DNA from: Xylocopa sonorina
Taxonomy: Eukaryota; Arthropoda; Insecta; Hymenoptera; Apidae
Assembly (NCBI RefSeq): GCF_050948175.1
Contig: NC_135207.1
Location: 1,302,001 to 1,366,000 of the forward strand
DNA length: 64,000 bases
Direction: 5' to 3'
Shown piece after piece: positions 49,375 through 61,390 of the stretch; position 1 is the first letter of the stretch, and the number at the start of each line of letters is the position of its first letter. The notes under the pieces were generated by a model, which searched no databases, was not told where the DNA came from, and saw only the letters and a program-made list of their open reading frames with translations. A program made the translations under genes and the position numbers.

Positions 49375-51372
49375 GTTAGATAGATCTAATTAACTAGCAT
49401 TAAGTCATTACGAAGCAAAATTGAAATGCTCTCTTTAACTTCGTATTCACTGGTTGCATAAATGGTGCGCCAACGTTTGCGAACCTTTTCAGCGGTTAGC
49501 GTAGGGAACGTACGCGAATGTCCGCTAAACGTTCCCGAGTATTTACGAGTCGGTAACTTCAAACGAAATTCACAAATACTCGTTAACATTTCCAGACGTT
49601 CGTGAATGTTCCTGAACATTGTGTGCGACCAGTAGATACGAGACTTTGTCTATGTATATTAGTCTTATATGCGATTGCCATGTTTACATTATAAGTTGAA
49701 TCGTAAAATCTGTGCCATGAGTCGTGTCAAAAGAAATCGATCTGTTTCTTTCCTTTCTTTTTATTTTCCTAGCTCTGCTATTAAAAAGTAATTTATGTTA
49801 ATTAGAAAAGCGTAACATTCTCTTCTCTAATAACTACTCTTCACGCTCTTCACGGCTTCTCATGGCCTATGCTAAACGTTTCCTTTTTCGCGTACTCGTC
49901 GGGGATAGTAGTATCAACGCAATTTTTGCACTGTAAAATATGTTTTTTGAAACATTGTGGAAAGAGAAAGAAAAATTGGCATGATACTATTATCAATCAC
50001 AGGCGGGCAATTTGTGAATAATCTATTTATAAATATACACGCATACAAACAATATTTAGCATGTATAATATGATTAACAATAATGATCATTTAAAAATAA
50101 CATTAAGGACCAAAGATTTAATAAGTTTTTACAAAAATGCAGAGAGCTTGTTACAAGCAATTGTAAAAAACAAATAACTTTTTGTATATTCTTAAACAAA
50201 GTGATTATTACAATTGCAGTAAGCGAGAAGATGTATTTCAAGATCTTTCCACTTGGTACATGTGCGGATGCAATAATTACGTGTATCTAACTTCGAAGGA
50301 AAGAAAAATGATTTTTTAAGCAAACGATACACCGATTTTTAACAATACAGTGCATATTTTCACAAATACATTTACGTTTTCTATATATGAACATCCGCAA
50401 ATTAACTCAGAAATCACGAACATAAATTACACAGGGTGCGTGCAGTATTTAAAAATTAGCGTAATGCATTTAGAAAATACCACCATTTGCCATTTTATCG
50501 ACTTCTCATGTTTCGCCAACTGCATATATTTTTGCCATTTTATGTCGTATATATCGAAGTGTTTATCTCATTACGCGTGCAACGGAATACTTGTGATTAT
50601 TCATACACGATTGTTAAGTTGATAATTGTTTGAGTACTAGCATTATCAACATTGTAAAAAGTGAACAAATGTTCGTCGAGACAAGCGTGAATGGATGATT
50701 AGCTTTAATAATGTAATGTGAAATGTCTAACATGAAATTAAGTTGTGTAACAGGAAGGAAAAAAGGAGAGATAAAAACAAAAAAGCCATGACAGTAGCCT
50801 AATAAAGCAAAATATAGGCCTAAGCCAATGGTACCTTATGTAAACCAGTGTACATACCATACCATTAAATCATTACGGAACAATAAATTGTTGTGTACAC
50901 AATATTACACAATATTATACACGATCTTATACAGACATACATAAATGCATATGAAAATATATATTATATAAAAATATTATATGTGCGTAAGTTGTACACA
51001 CATATATTTAAAATTATGTTATTTGATTATTAAACAATTATATAAAAGGAAGTATGTAATTATTTGAAAAAAAAAAAGTAGAAATAAGAACTTGATTGTA
51101 CTATCGTTCCTGATTTCATTACAATACTGATTGCATGTGCTACTTTGTTTCATTGTGCTGCTGAGAATTATAAAAATGGAGTTTGCTAGTGCAATAAAAG
51201 GATATTATGTATTGTAAATATTCAACAAATATAAGAAGTATTTGTACAGTAACTAATTTACATAATTATTAAATAATGTACCTATGTGCTTTAAAAAAAT
51301 TGGTACATATTCTTATAAATTTTCACAATTTCATAGAACAATCTTAGATATTTGTTTCATATATTTAAATGA

Positions 51373-51423
51373 GAATAATAATAATAATAATAATAGTAAT
51401 AATAATAGTAATGATAATAATAA
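51373..51423. repeat. AAT microsatellite
   Basis: About seventeen trinucleotide units of aat type with a few substitutions. Confidence 0.9.
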
Positions 51424-51885
51424 TGAGAGTTTAGAAAACAAATTAAAATTTTGTATTTATTATACATAAAATAAAATGTAATACATATTTAGCACATATT
51501 CTAAATGTTATATTTGAAAACAGTCAACTTATTTTTAATTCATTTAAAATTGCTATGATTATTGTTAAAAATACTAAAATATGAAAAAAGTATTAATAAT
51601 TGTAACAAAATACTACAGAAACCATATTTTGATTATGTAAGATGTGATAGCATAAAACTGATCATATAAGTGTAAAATAGTACTGCATAAGCAGTTTTTT
51701 TTTATCATATATAAAAAGGTACATCGTGAAAATCATGGAACAACCATCATAAGGCTTCATTTTTATGAACACTATACCGAAAGTATAAAGTATAAAGAAA
51801 ACATTGGGAAAAGATATAAAGTAAAATGTTTATTTTGCAATCGTTAATTAAATATATTTGTACATCATTATTACAAGAAATATTT

Positions 51886-51891
51886 TTTATT
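51886..51891 (-). terminator. Poly(A) signal of the SPRYD7 homologue
   Basis: AATAAA on the minus strand about 160 bp after the stop codon. Confidence 0.6.
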
Positions 51892-52048
51892 CATAAAATT
51901 ATATTTTAAGAGTTTCTGCCTAAACTAGAATAATCTTTGATTCTGTAGTTCAATGTTAGACAAATATATAGGATGGACATAAAATGCATTCATTGTCAGT
52001 GTCAAGCCGTAAAAGTGATTGACACAGACAACACGGTGATACTTTCTG

Positions 52049-52146
52049 CTAAAGAAGCGATTGCTCTAGCATTATTTTTTCAAAACCTGTGGGCGGAGGA
52101 TGAGCAAAGTTATCTAAAATTAAGTCTAAGATGGCCCCATCGTCCA
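52049..52146 (-). CDS. SPRYD7: SPRYD7 homologue exon 4 and stop
   Basis: Acceptor cttctttttgtag. It encodes VDDGAILDLIL then NFAHPPPTGFEKIMLEQ and stop tag, matching the family C-terminus and confirming the exon 3 donor. Confidence 0.9.
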
Positions 52147-53052
52147 CTACAAAAAGAAGATAAAGAACTTATTCTTTATCTAAATTAAATATCATTAAGC
52201 TTATTTAATTTCCAAACAATTACCGTATAGTACCGGATACACAGTTCCCTTTATTCCCATTACTGGAACTTCCATCGATTTACCATTTAAGTAAAAATTA
52301 AGTTCTATATGATCGTAAGACACACCCTGATGAACAAAAAGTCGTTAACTTATAAACTGGCATACAGCAACATATATATATATATATATATACATATACG
52401 TATATGCACACGATTGTTTACGCACTATAATATCTCCTTCTTGGACCGGACATTGAATTTTATGTAATTCTTGTTGATTATGCCTTACAATATTATCAGA
52501 GTTAAGTGCCCAACTTTCCGTGTCATTACCACCGATCATGACGTTAAGGTCCGTAGACCTTGTAGCTAATCCTATAGCCCATATACCTCCTTGTTGTATT
52601 TTGACTTCAAAATAACTTTTGCTCTGGGCAAGGGGAGCATTTGTTAAGGCACCACCGCGACCGCACACTCTTAGACCATTTTTTACAATCACAACTTCGT
52701 GTCCTGCACCAATTCGACAATATTTTCCTTAAACACTGTGACGTTTCGAGAAATTTAATAATTCAACGTCGTCAGATGAAATGTTCGTCGTGAATCATAA
52801 TGAATCAACGATGACACTGAACCACGCATTATCTCCAAGATGTGGAAAATATTTGATGCAAATTTTACGGAAATAGAGAAACTATTGTTAATTCAATTAG
52901 AACGCGCGTCATTTACAGTACTCGAATAATAAGAATAGAAAATTACCCATGTAAGATGTGTCTAAAGCTATAGGATTCGGTTCCCTCTTCGGTATTTGAG
53001 CCGCGGCAAAGCCAAGGCCGTCAAAACAATTTCTTAAACAGCAAAACATCAT
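52049..53052 (-). CDS. SPRYD7: SPRY domain-containing protein 7 homologue
   Basis: Four minus-strand exons join in phase: 52,947-53,052; 52,426-52,703; 52,224-52,326; 52,049-52,146, giving 194 residues, close to the vertebrate length. It begins MMFCCLRNCFDGLGF with a Cys-rich N-terminus. The rest is one SPRY (B30.2-like) beta-sandwich: IVKNGLRVCGRGG, SYFEVKIQQGGIWAIGLA, EGDIIGVSYDHIELNFYLNG, and a C-terminus HPPPTGFEKIMLEQSLL. SPRY domains bind peptide ligands. The cellular role of this family (in vertebrates a gene of the 13q14 region) is not well known. The last exon is entirely covered by an open frame on the plus strand, which is a shadow. The intron 2 donor is gtgcgt, weaker than the others but giving the exact family junction. 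Confidence 0.9.
52224..52326 (-). CDS. SPRYD7: SPRYD7 homologue exon 3
   Basis: Acceptor ttcatcag. It encodes GVSYDHIELNFYLNGKSM to TVYPVLY with donor gtaatt. Reading through the donor would end the protein at a stop at 52,201, losing the conserved tail. Confidence 0.88.
52372..52409. repeat. TA-rich microsatellite in SPRYD7 intron 2
   Basis: About 20 bp of perfect TA, then interrupted TA/CATA repeats. Confidence 0.85.
52426..52703 (-). CDS. SPRYD7: SPRYD7 homologue exon 2: main SPRY strands
   Basis: Acceptor ttggtgcag. It encodes HEVVIVKNG through QEGDII and stops at a gtgcgt donor in phase 0. Confidence 0.9.
52947..53052 (-). CDS. SPRYD7: SPRYD7 homologue exon 1
   Basis: Starts at the first of two adjacent ATGs at 53,052 and ends ALDTSYMG with donor gtaatt, leaving one base of the Gly codon. 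Confidence 0.85.
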
Positions 53053-53760
53053 CTTCGTTTTACCTTCCTTCGACTACCGTTTATACACGAACGAACAAAC
53101 GCAGCGTCATGACGGTCTCAGGAATAAAGTGTCTTTTCCTCTCGTAATACGAGTACAACACAGTGGACTAGTAATATTTACTTCTCTCGCGCAAAGAAAG
53201 CCTTAAACATCAAACACCACTCGGATACGATCGTAAGTCGGTGCTGTGTGTTTAAGGTTCAGTGTGTGGGTAGACTGTGCGTAGAAAACAAAAATGGCTT
53301 CCCTTCGAATTTATGGAATCAATATTAAATAATCGTTTCCTTTAAGTTCCATTTCTTTTATTAAGTGTAATATTTGTTTTAGTTTTACTTATTTTTCAAC
53401 GTTCTCACGAAATATATCACGCGAGAGAATGTAATTATTTCTATTTGAGGTTATGTTTCTATGCCGCATAACTTTCTGTTTTTCTTTTACTACTTTACAT
53501 ACGAATAGTGAGTCATGCACATATATACACTATTTATTAATAAATAAAAATAGATTGCAGTATTAGCAAGTAAATAATTATTTCCAAAATAGTAAAGTAA
53601 CGAGAGTTAATTCTTGATAACTTGTAGCGAACTTTGACAGAAAGAAATAAATTCCAATAGTAACGTAAAGTAATTTTAACATTTATTAATGATTATTTCG
53701 TGAGTATGGTTAGTAGTATAAAAATATCAATTAATAAGGACAGAAATTAGAAAAACTGTA
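53053..53760. other. Spacer between SPRYD7 and RpL35A
   Basis: Both flanking genes are on the minus strand. The 200 bp next to SPRYD7 is GC-richer and probably holds its promoter and leader. The rest is AT-rich with nothing recognised. Confidence 0.5.
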
Positions 53761-53766
53761 TTTATT
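53761..53766 (-). terminator. RpL35A: Poly(A) signal of RpL35A
   Basis: AATAAA on the minus strand about 45 bp after the stop codon, fitting the short 3' ends of ribosomal protein genes. Confidence 0.7.
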
Positions 53767-53809
53767 ACCAAAGCGGTATTTATTTACTTATTTTATACAA
53801 GAAAACACT

Positions 53810-53833
53810 TTATATCCGACTAGGATACAACAT
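53810..53833 (-). CDS. RpL35A: RpL35A coding exon 3 (24 bp)
   Basis: Acceptor tttattgcag. It encodes MLYPSRI and stop taa. It is too small for ordinary open-frame scans but matches the invariant eL33 C-terminus. Confidence 0.92.
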   Translation of the reverse strand: MLYPSRI

Positions 53834-54420
53834 CTGCAATAAAAAACACAATATTACCAAATTTACATTTGTTACGTTCCATTTAGATTAAAAATCAACA
53901 AACTTACAATCCTGATACGGTGACCCATAGCTTTAGCTGGTAAATTCTTCTTAAACTTAGCACGCACTGAACCACTGGTTCCATGTGGCCGGGTTACTTT
54001 GCCCCAAATAGCCCGAACTTTTGTTTTTCTGCTTTTCTTGCCAGGAACAGGCGTCTTATTCTTCGCCTGAAAAATATTAAATGACGATTACCATTGTATT
54101 CAACATTTTAAATATTGTAATAAGATTTCAAACAAAGTAAATAAAAGAATAATAGAAATTACCTTATATACATAAACACATCGTTTGCCTACGTAGAAAT
54201 CTGAATCGCATTTGGTCCTAGCACCTTCAACTTTTAGTAACGCGGTATGTTCGTGTTGATTACGCAGTCCACGTTTGTAACCAGTGAAGATAGCCTTAGC
54301 ATAAAGACGTCCGTGTCTTTTGAAGGGCCTCTTTTTCAGCGGAGGAGGCTCCACTGGTTTCTCCTTAGATTTCTTGGTTATTTTCGTTTTGGCCTTTGGA
54401 TCAGCAGGTGCGTCTGCCAT
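53810..54420 (-). CDS. RpL35A: Large ribosomal subunit protein eL33 (L35a)
   Basis: Three minus-strand coding exons join in phase: 54,163-54,420; 53,908-54,066; 53,810-53,833, giving 146 residues. The N-terminus ([20 protein letters not shown]) is Lys-rich, as in other insects. The body has the eL33 signature [30 protein letters not shown], then [50 protein letters not shown], and the terminal MLYPSRI. It is a structural protein of the 60S subunit. The last exon encodes only seven residues. Confidence 0.95.
53908..54066 (-). CDS. RpL35A: RpL35A coding exon 2
   Basis: Acceptor atttttcag, 53 codons, donor gtaagt, phase 0 at both ends. Confidence 0.95.
54163..54420 (-). CDS. RpL35A: RpL35A coding exon 1
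   Basis: ATG at 54,420 lies two bases after an apparent acceptor (ctgtcattag). The exon ends at VYVYK with donor gtaatt in phase 0. Confidence 0.93.
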
Positions 54421-54932
54421 TTCTAATGACAGAAATTACATTTATGAGGACGTGTCGATATATTCAGCATTATATTACTGCAAACATGATTCTTCAATAA
54501 ACTTGGCGTGTTACTATGCGTGCAGCTGTGACTCAATGATTAATGAATTTTAAGGTTATTCTAATGTCTTAGGTGTTATGAACGCAATTTTGAAATTACA
54601 AAAAAGATAGAATTTCATTGCAACGTAAAAATTGAGTATACTTTTAACGCGATTTTCATTAAAAACTCATGAAAAATTGTAATGTCAAACTATTCAGATT
54701 TTAAAACAGTGTACACGCTTTTGTTGTTATACGGTTGGAAACGCCGTACAAAGATAGGTTCTCATAATCCGTTAAAATCGATAAAAAATATATGAAATAC
54801 AGCAATAAGAATAATTACGTAATGTCACTGAGCAATAAACAATAACTTGAAGATATTATTAATTTATCAATTTCAGTAGTTTAACATATTTTAAGTAATA
54901 AATACAGGAGAGTCTGACACTATAAAACGTAC

Positions 54933-54957
54933 CGGATGTGTATCGCGAACTAAAAGA
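54933..54957 (-). promoter_or_regulatory. RpL35A: Candidate untranslated TOP-type first exon of RpL35A
   Basis: On the minus strand a pyrimidine tract (tttcttttag) is followed within 20 bp by donor gtacgt. A short leader starting in a pyrimidine tract is typical of ribosomal protein mRNAs, and the acceptor just before the ATG needs such a partner. The transcription start is inferred. Confidence 0.4.
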
Positions 54958-55398
54958 AACAGGAAACTGTAGCCACCGTACGAGAAACAGACGAAATAAT
55001 TTCGATGATAATGTAGTATGCGATGTTACCAATCTAATACTATTTTTGTTGTTGTTACGAGGAAATACTGTGTAACGAATGTAAGGAACAGATGTCGCTG
55101 TGTGTACGATATGTTGTATAATATTATCAATAAGGACCTTATGTATTCTATGCATTCATCTTGCAAAACTGCATCTCCTATTTTCTGAAGAAATGGTGAC
55201 TCGTACGTATTTCCACTTGAAATTATTGATAGTATTTAATATAACGAGTCCTTTTCCCTTTAATTCTTTTTTAGACTTGTATAATATATAATCCTTGAGC
55301 TTAACGCGAGTAGCCACCCTCCAGTTTATGAAAAAGATAGAAAAATCTTTGTGTAGAACTGAACGTTTTATAGTTCCCGCGATGTGGTATTCAGTTGT

Positions 55399-55411
55399 AC
55401 GCATGCGCACG
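55399..55411. promoter_or_regulatory. NRF1-like palindromic site
   Basis: Contains gcatgcgca in a CpG-richer block. NRF1-type sites mark many constitutive promoters; no gene was recognised next to it other than RpL35A, 450 bp away. Confidence 0.3.
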
Positions 55412-57260
55412 CTCTGTGTGACGCTGCGAGAAAAGCACTGTCGCACTCGCAGTGCTGATCCTAGCGCGCTAATAAAAGGTAGCTCTAAACACGTAAAAAA
55501 TAGGATTTTTGTTTCCTTTCAGAGAATTTTAAAACAAAGCTGCTTCGAAATATCGTGTAAGAGACCATACATTCAGTTATTCGAAAAAGCTACTTCGATT
55601 CACGTTTTTCAATGATATACGTACGCGAATTGAGATCATCAGCGTGGTGTTTCGTGGAGTAAACAATTATTAGACATTTTTACGTAAACTAATAGGGATG
55701 TTTTTTTGGATGCAACTCGTCGACAATCGACATAAAATTTGAATGGAACGGAGGGGAGGATAAATACAAAATTTTAGATTCAGTATCCGTGCAGCTTTTG
55801 TTTTTCTACAATCCGTTCCAATTTCGTGACCATCGACTATTACGACTTTTCGGAACTTTAGTCACATCTTCCAATAACAAAAGCTGATCAACGGTGCTTG
55901 TTGTTCAATTCTGTCTTTATATATATTTGAACAATTGAAATTTGTTTGAATGTTGTATGAAATTTTCTTTCATGTTTGACGCAAAGTCACAGTGAGGGCG
56001 CCTCTTATCGCTCAGCGTGAAGTGTGAGATGGGGAAAGCATTAGACCTGTCGGTAAATGCGTTACCTTCTTTCGAGGCACGTAACCATATTAATTTGTCG
56101 ACTACATTAAACATTTATATTCTGTAAAAGTTTGTTTATAACTAACGTACACTTATCAAATTATTTCATAAGCAAATTATTTTTTACTCGTTTATTTCAT
56201 CGTTAAAGTTGTATGTTTTGTGTAAATGCAAGCAACTGTTCAAATAAGCAGATGTATAAATAAGTTTGTTACTATATAATATTAATCTAATAATTAGATT
56301 TCTGTACATTTTTATTAGTCTAAGTGTTTGACTTTAGTTTGTTATAGATTTATAGTAATGATGAACTAATGATCAAGTGTAATATTTTTTTTATAAAGAT
56401 TTCGTAATATTTAATTTATAGAAATATTTGTAATGGAGTTTGGTTAAGCTGGTAATTGTAGTCTACCATAATTAACGATATTATAATATATTGTTATCGT
56501 GTGAATTATTACAATCTTTTTATTGGTCCACTCGATAATATTCGATATATAATAAGCTTAATATTACTCAATTATAAACATTAATAATTTATTGAGGATA
56601 CCAAGGTGAAAATAGAACTGATTACAACAGGCATCTTAATAATTTTATAATTGCTCAAAGCAAAGGCGTCAAATTTTATTAAATTTTAACGAGAAATTAG
56701 AATATTCAAATATAAATAATGAATTGCATTAATATGTATATTATTTAACTGATGATAGGTTGTATTAATATACATAAATATGTAGAATCTGCATATTATG
56801 ATTATACATTATAATTATAAATTTATACATATTATAGTTATATAATGGTCTTTCGCGTATATTTTTATTAAAGACATACACTTTGTAGTTTAAATGAATT
56901 CTCAATAATTCTGATTGCCGATTATTATTAATATTACGTATTATCAATTCAAATTTATTACAATATATTGGAGTTGCAATCTGTAGAGTTCAAAATTAAT
57001 GAGGATTTCTATCATTATTGAAGTAACAATTTGGTTGGAAATCTATTAAACTATCAAACATATCGATCGGTAAATTATCAAATAATTCGTACTCGAATGA
57101 AAACTTTAAGGAGGAATTATATCATTCCTGTTTCTATTTTTTCAAAGTTACTCTCTGGTTTGGATATTACATTAACGATGGCCTCCATAATGTCCTCTGA
57201 TGGTATCTACCAATGAGTACCATACTTTTAAGATCGAAAACGTAGAATCGATACGTAAAA

Positions 57261-57470
57261 TCTTCTTAAAGAATATAATAATCTTCGAGAAAATAATTAA
57301 ACTTGTAAACGATAGTACAGTTTATTTAATTCTTCTTAAGGAATATAATAATCTTCGAGAATATAATTAAATTTGTAAACGATAGTAAAGTTTATTTAAT
57401 TCTTCTTAAGGAATATAATAATCTTTGAGAATATAATTAAATTTGTAAACGATAGTAAATTTTATTTAAT
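57261..57470. repeat. 70-bp tandem triplicate
   Basis: Three copies start at 57,261, 57,331 and 57,401 with tcttcttaa and end tttatttaat. They differ at only a few bases and have an exact 70-bp period. Confidence 0.95.
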
Positions 57471-58783
57471 GTTTATTATTCACTAGATCGAGTTCTAATT
57501 TATCGCAATAATCGACGATATCGAACAAAATATCGAGCAAACAATAATTTTTTATTTTACAAAATACACCTCTTGTCTAAATGGATACTTCACATAACTA
57601 AAATTTAAATACGCAAGCGTTTTGTCACCAGTCTTCATCTTCTCCTGTACATCATATTTAATTAGAAAATGTAAAATTGCAAGCCAAATTGGGATGTCGT
57701 AGGCATTTCAGGATGTTCCTTTTAATGAGGGGTCATTTTAGGACAATCTTTAATGTTATGCGTTAGCGTAAATGGTTTTACTTTTTCTCACATAGTTATT
57801 AAAAAATCAAACGCTTATAATATCGCTGTTAAGAATCACGCTGATGAAGACATAAAAAATTCTATATTGTCCTACGATATACTTGTTAAACTTATTTTAT
57901 TATTAATAGATTATACGATGAAATGAGTTTTCTCAGAGACGAAATTCAATCGAATTAACTTCTTCGCTTTCGAAAAAGCCAGCATCGCTCTTTTTACTTT
58001 ATTTTCAACGTACATGTTAGATGGAAGTAAGATGTTGAAAATTGTTGAGCTTATTTAGGTTAGAAATTAGTTAAAATAACTAGACGATGACAACTTTATA
58101 CTGTACAAGAATAATTCGCCTTGAAATTTATGAAAGAAGATTGATTTGTGATTTTTTTTTGCGGTGGTAAATAAGGTTGTACGACCGTTAACATTGTTAA
58201 CTGTTATACTAATCTTTTCTTTATACTTTGCGTGCATTGAAATTCATTTCAGATAAAGAAGAATGTGGCGCGTCTTTCAAGTTTCAAGTTTGTCATCTTC
58301 GATTACGATTTGTATTAATAGCGTTGCGTATTACAAATTCTAGTTGTATCAGATTAACGTGGCTGTTCGTACTATAAGTTTGCTCATTTTATTTCGAAAC
58401 AAATTAAAATTGCAAGTATGACGAGGCATTTATGACTATTTATACGTATTTGAGGAAGAACGAAGTTTAATCACAGTTTATGACCGGGATTATATAATAT
58501 TATATGTATAACAAGCGGATAAAATGAAGTATGTTAAATTAGCTTCTATATTATCTAAATTCGATTTACGATATGATATTAATGGTTAAACAAATGATGT
58601 CTCTTCGGTACAATAGCTAAAATTACATGTTTAATATGGTTCGTTTATTGGATTCGATTCTATATAGAACCATGAAACATTCAATAGACATACATGTATA
58701 TTGAATAGTATTATATCTACTATTCGTTATTTATGAAAACTACATAAAGTTGCGAGAATTAATCCAGAATTTCGATATTAATA

Positions 58784-58817
58784 CAATAATATAATATAAT
58801 ATAATATAATATAATAT
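58784..58817. repeat. ATAAT pentanucleotide microsatellite
   Basis: About six uninterrupted units of a five-base ataat-type word. Confidence 0.9.
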
Positions 58818-60709
58818 TTAGATAACATAAAATAAAAGTGTTATTTAAGAAAAAATTGACAATTTCAACTGAAACCAATCAGAAAACATTTAATCCTAAT
58901 TAATTAATTTTAAATTTTGTAAATTTAATTTATGTCATAACTTTCAATGAACAAATTTCTGTAAAAGATAAAACACAAATATGAACGCGTCACAAATGCA
59001 TAAGCTGTGTAAATATTTCTAAACAAGTTTCATTAACAAACATCTCGCAATGACACTTTTATCTCTTTCTGGTTTGATTTAACAATTCAGTTATTGAATA
59101 AAAAGCATGTAAGAGATGTAAACGACATTAAAGTGCAAACTGTGTGCATAACAGGCAGATTGAACGCGCGAGAAGCAAATGTAAGGTCGCGATTCTCTTT
59201 CCAGGAAGTAAGAAAGTACCGCCCTTCTTTTACGACCACTTAAACTTCCCCATTCGGAATTCCCGCGTTTCTTATCGAATTTCCACTTACGATCAACCTA
59301 GTCAAGTACAAAGCGCAAATGAGTTATTATGGTGCAACACCCTGCGCTCGCATTTTTCTATCCGATTAAAGTCAAGCATACTGATAATTGTGTGCACTCC
59401 AAACAACTCTTGCTTTGGCTCGCGAAATTAGCACGTACAACCGTACTTGTTCAGTAACGCGAACACGTAACGCGCGAAAGTAATATGAAAGTAACGATTT
59501 ATCGATTGTTCATAGCGCACCTCATTGCGTTCTAACTCAGACCGGATAAATTCGAAAATAAATAGGTCCTTTATGCTTTTTCATGAACAGCAACATTTTT
59601 AAGAAAATATCTTTTCTTATTTTTAAAGTGGGCGACTAAAAAGAGAGACACATAGTTGGAAAATTAATTTAATTTTAAAGTAAACTAGAGAAAGATATTG
59701 TGTTAAGATTTTTCTATATTTTATTTTATTTTCTGCTCTTTTAATAGTAAAATTATATTACTGTCATTGTTGCATCTGTTTTATGTGCAAGATGCAATGG
59801 TAGTTTGCGATTGAGTAACTGTTGCAGTGATTTTTTGTTACGAGAAGATCATTTTTGGAGCACGTCTGACTAATCGCATTCCTTTTCTACTTACGCATGG
59901 TACAAATCTTATGATGCCATTCTCCTTTTATGTTATAGTTTTCATTAAATTCCAAAAGTTTAAATATTTACCGATTTTTTGTTATATTTGTCAACAGAAG
60001 TCTTAACATTTTCTAATTAAAATTATTTACACGCCCAAATTTTAGTTTTAACTATACGTCATTACATAAAACTCATTTCTCTTGATATTTCTTTTTAAAG
60101 GTTTATTAAAATAAATCACCCCTAAAAACTTTCTCTTATTTTGGCTTTTATAATCTCCTGTTTCGGATTTCATTTAATAAACATTTATGCAGCATCATCA
60201 TCAATTTTTATTACGTACAAAATTGCTTTGCCAAAATGACTTTAAAAATGTTTTTTAATGGTTTTGAATAATAACAATCAGTTAAGGATGAAATATTTAT
60301 TGAATGATATTTTTACCAAGGTTTTAAAACAGCTACAATATTTTTCATGACACGAGTCAATAATGAGTGAGAGATTGATCAATAATTACAAATAGAATGC
60401 AAACTTTACTCTACTTACAACTTGCCAAATAAACGCGAGCGTACAAAAACAGCTGTCAAATACGCATGCAATTAAAAACTAAATATAATTTGAAATATTA
60501 AAATTCAGTTTGAAAATTATTTTCACCTATTGTGCAGTTTAAAAATCCCTGGAAACTTGGAAACTTTTAATTAACTACCAAAAAAGAATCCCTATCCCAC
60601 GATTTTATTTCATCCCTTAAAAACCACTAAACTAAATCAAACCACTCGACACCTCCACCAATTCTGAAGCAACAAAAATCCCACCTTTTGTCCAGCAATA
60701 ATTCCACCT

Positions 60710-60727
60710 CCCCCTCTCTCTCTCTCC
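60710..60727. repeat. CT microsatellite
   Basis: A short run of ct units at the edge of a GC-richer block. Confidence 0.8.
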
Positions 60728-60809
60728 AGAAAGAGAGGAAAAAGAAAAAAGGAGAAAGAATCGCAAAGAACAAGAACAACATAAAACCGGTGAATATTTC
60801 GTTTCCAAT

Positions 60810-61390
60810 AAGGGCCGCGCACTTTTTACGACTCGTATTGTTCGCAGACGTGCTCGAACGTTTTACGCCGTCGGAGCGTAGTTAAGGCCGCCGCTATAAA
60901 AGCCTTCGTTTATTCACGGCTAAGCCCTCAGCCGGTTTCCATTCGATCGAATTTACGCGCGCTTTCGATCTCCCTGAACTAACTTTTCGGTCGCAGAACT
61001 TCGCGAGGACGTTCCACCGCGTCGCGACAGCCGTAACCCCCCAGGGATACGCGATATTTTAGGATAAAAGCTGGCCAGGGAAGAAGCAGAACCGCGGACA
61101 CGACGGATTTACGTCGCTTTCGCGCGGGTCAAGAACAAGATTTACGTTCGACGCGACTTCCGCTGTGGCGATCCGCGAGGAATTATTGGAGGACGTCCGC
61201 TGGTTAGCGCTCGAGTTCCCGTGAATTTCTTTGACACGCGAGATGGAGCCTGCAGTTGGGTAGTTTCGGCGAAAGTGGCCGCGGTGTCTTTGTAATTTCA
61301 GGGGATTAAGTTGGGAACTCTGCCGGCAATTTTGTGGACCGTCCTGTGGCCCCGAAGTTGTCCTCGCTTGGTTGCGTTGCGATTTCATCT
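60810..61390. other. GC-rich non-coding island
   Basis: A sharply GC-rich block. The minus-strand frame at 61,059-61,388 is polar, low-complexity and unrecognisable. It is probably a promoter, enhancer or untranslated exon of a gene that extends past the window. Confidence 0.35.
60895..60902 (+). promoter_or_regulatory. Candidate TATA box in a GC-rich block
   Basis: A clean tataaaag lies in a GC-rich block (60,810-61,390), about 30 bp upstream of the ctcagccgg near 60,926. It looks like a core promoter on the plus strand, but no open reading frame with a recognisable product follows inside the window. Confidence 0.35.

Larger units (their letters stand above)
47263..52048. other. Hs6st 3' untranslated and intergenic region
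   Basis: 4.8 kb of AT-rich sequence with no recognised gene. It probably includes the Hs6st 3' untranslated region, whose end I cannot place. It holds a GA-rich run (47,452-47,489), a 25-bp-stem hairpin (48,622-48,688), a CA-rich microsatellite (49,328-49,374) and an AAT microsatellite (51,373-51,423). Confidence 0.6.
54960..60600. other. Intergenic region, no gene recognised
   Basis: AT-rich. It includes a CpG-containing block at 55,370-55,480 with an NRF1-like site, a 70-bp triplicate repeat (57,261-57,470), an ATAAT microsatellite (58,784-58,817) and a slightly GC-richer block at 59,140-59,530. Open frames present are short and unrecognisable. Confidence 0.5.

Noticed and set aside
51973..52188. 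71-codon plus-strand frame
   Set aside because: It overlaps the last exon of the SPRYD7 homologue on the other strand, and that exon matches the family C-terminus.
55295..55615. 106-codon plus-strand frame next to the NRF1-like site
   Set aside because: No family resemblance, and the composition changes within the frame. Likely chance.
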